Shown piece after piece: positions 6,157 through 6,431 of a stretch of DNA of 6,431 bases. The notes beneath the pieces were generated by a model. That model saw only the letters and a list, made by a program, of their open reading frames with translations. It ran no database searches and was not told the origin of the DNA. A program made the position numbers and the translations under genes. The DNA lies in the NCBI GenBank assembly GCA_003559755.1, contig PWKM01000306.1, forward strand, positions 1-6,431, in the 5' to 3' direction. Source of the DNA: Planctomycetota bacterium. GTDB lineage: Bacteria > Planctomycetota > PUPC01. Each line of letters opens with the position of its first letter. Position 1 is the first letter of the stretch.

Positions 6157-6202
6157 AGAGTAAGCCGGAACTGGTCGAAAGTCAACTGTTTTTTTTATTT
6201 TT
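6157..6202 (-). promoter_or_regulatory. Promoter with UP-like A-tract for the CsgG-like gene
   Basis: On the - strand TTGACT (6180-6185; five of six -35 matches) is followed after exactly 17 bases by TACTCT (6157-6162; a weak -10, three of six). Directly upstream, 6189-6202 is a run of A residues with a single T on the - strand, in the position of an UP element. On the + strand this run is a T-tract, but no gene precedes it and no stable hairpin abuts it, so a terminator is less likely. Confidence 0.5.
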
Positions 6203-6206
6203 CCCG

Positions 6207-6242
6207 GAAACGCGCAGGGGCACCGAAACGCGCAGGGGCACC
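6207..6242. repeat. Perfect tandem duplication of an 18-bp unit
   Basis: The unit GAAACGCGCAGGGGCACC occurs twice without a mismatch at 6207-6224 and 6225-6242. The second copy runs on into GTCCCTCCTG, so that 6233-6252 can form a six-pair stem (CAGGGG against CTCCTG, one G-T pair). The core GGGGCACCGTCCC resembles the GGTGCC...GTCCC-type repeats that are dispersed in many bacterial genomes, in some cases alongside REP-associated tyrosine transposases. No transposase gene is visible here. It sits just upstream of the CsgG-like gene's promoter. Confidence 0.75.
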
Positions 6243-6252
6243 GTCCCTCCTG

Positions 6253-6431
6253 AGAACAATGGCGGTGGAAGGAGCTCGACCGCCTGTCCGCGCCGTACCG
6301 GCCGACAAAAGACCCAATTCCGGCGATAGAGATTTTGATGGGGTGAGAACGGACGTTAAACGGGTCCGGTTGGCAGTGGATGTGCGTTCGAGTCGTGGAC
6401 GACGGCTCCAGAAGGCGAATCGTATTGCAAA
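6253..6431. other. Unassigned right edge
   Basis: An ATG at 6259 opens a + strand frame of 57 codons running off the window, but there is no good Shine-Dalgarno site and the Arg-rich translation shows no motif. Frames on the - strand are also open in places (one ends at a TAA in 6357-6359 after 23 codons) and could be the tail of a gene beyond the edge. Nothing here is strong enough to call as a gene. Confidence 0.4.

Noticed and set aside
6186..6202. T-tract on the + strand as an intrinsic terminator
   Set aside because: No + strand gene precedes it and no stable hairpin abuts it; its position next to a -35 box on the other strand fits an UP element better.
6380..6410. GTTCGAGTC resembling a tRNA T-loop
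   Set aside because: The flanking arms pair only through wobbles and a mismatch, and no acceptor, D or anticodon arm can be fitted around it.
1..6431. CRISPR array, insertion sequence or prophage genes
   Set aside because: No regularly spaced repeats, transposase or integrase motifs, or phage structural genes are visible on either strand.

Overview
The window is GC-rich bacterial DNA with GTG and TTG starts, Shine-Dalgarno sites, sigma70-like promoters and three predicted secreted or membrane proteins, two of them lipoproteins. The outer-membrane CsgG-like lipoprotein points to a diderm. The large HEAT/propeller lipoprotein and the palindromic intergenic repeats would fit the Planctomycetota or a similar environmental phylum, but this placement is a guess from general character.

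Layout: (1) Positions 1-1316, + strand, hold a tightly coupled operon. The last codons of an upstream gene overlap a DUF4387 gene (43-372), which overlaps an unusual gene (369-1316) joining a P-loop NTPase domain to a domain like the editing domain of alanyl-tRNA synthetase. (2) Positions 1317-1457 are a short convergent gap with two weak hairpins. (3) Positions 1458-1727, - strand, encode a small hydrophobic membrane protein with a TTG start and a promoter with a perfect -35 box. (4) Positions 1954-4653, - strand, encode an 899-residue lipoprotein: an STN-like N-terminal segment, several HEAT-repeat blocks and a kelch-like beta-propeller region. (5) Positions 4654-5409 are about 750 bases without a convincing gene; they hold a promoter, inverted repeats and decayed palindromic repeat material. 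(6) Positions 5410-6111, - strand, encode a solitary CsgG-family lipoprotein with its own promoter and a palindromic leader. (7) Positions 6112-6431 hold that promoter, a perfect 18-bp tandem duplication, and an edge with no recognisable gene.

The + strand operon is the most unusual part. DUF4387 proteins are known to be fused or adjacent to AtuA/DUF1446 proteins, so the gene cut off at the left edge may be AtuA-like. The third member combines an apparently intact Walker A motif with an altered AlaRS-type metal site, so ordinary Ala-tRNA editing is uncertain. The - strand genes look like independent transcription units rather than one pathway.
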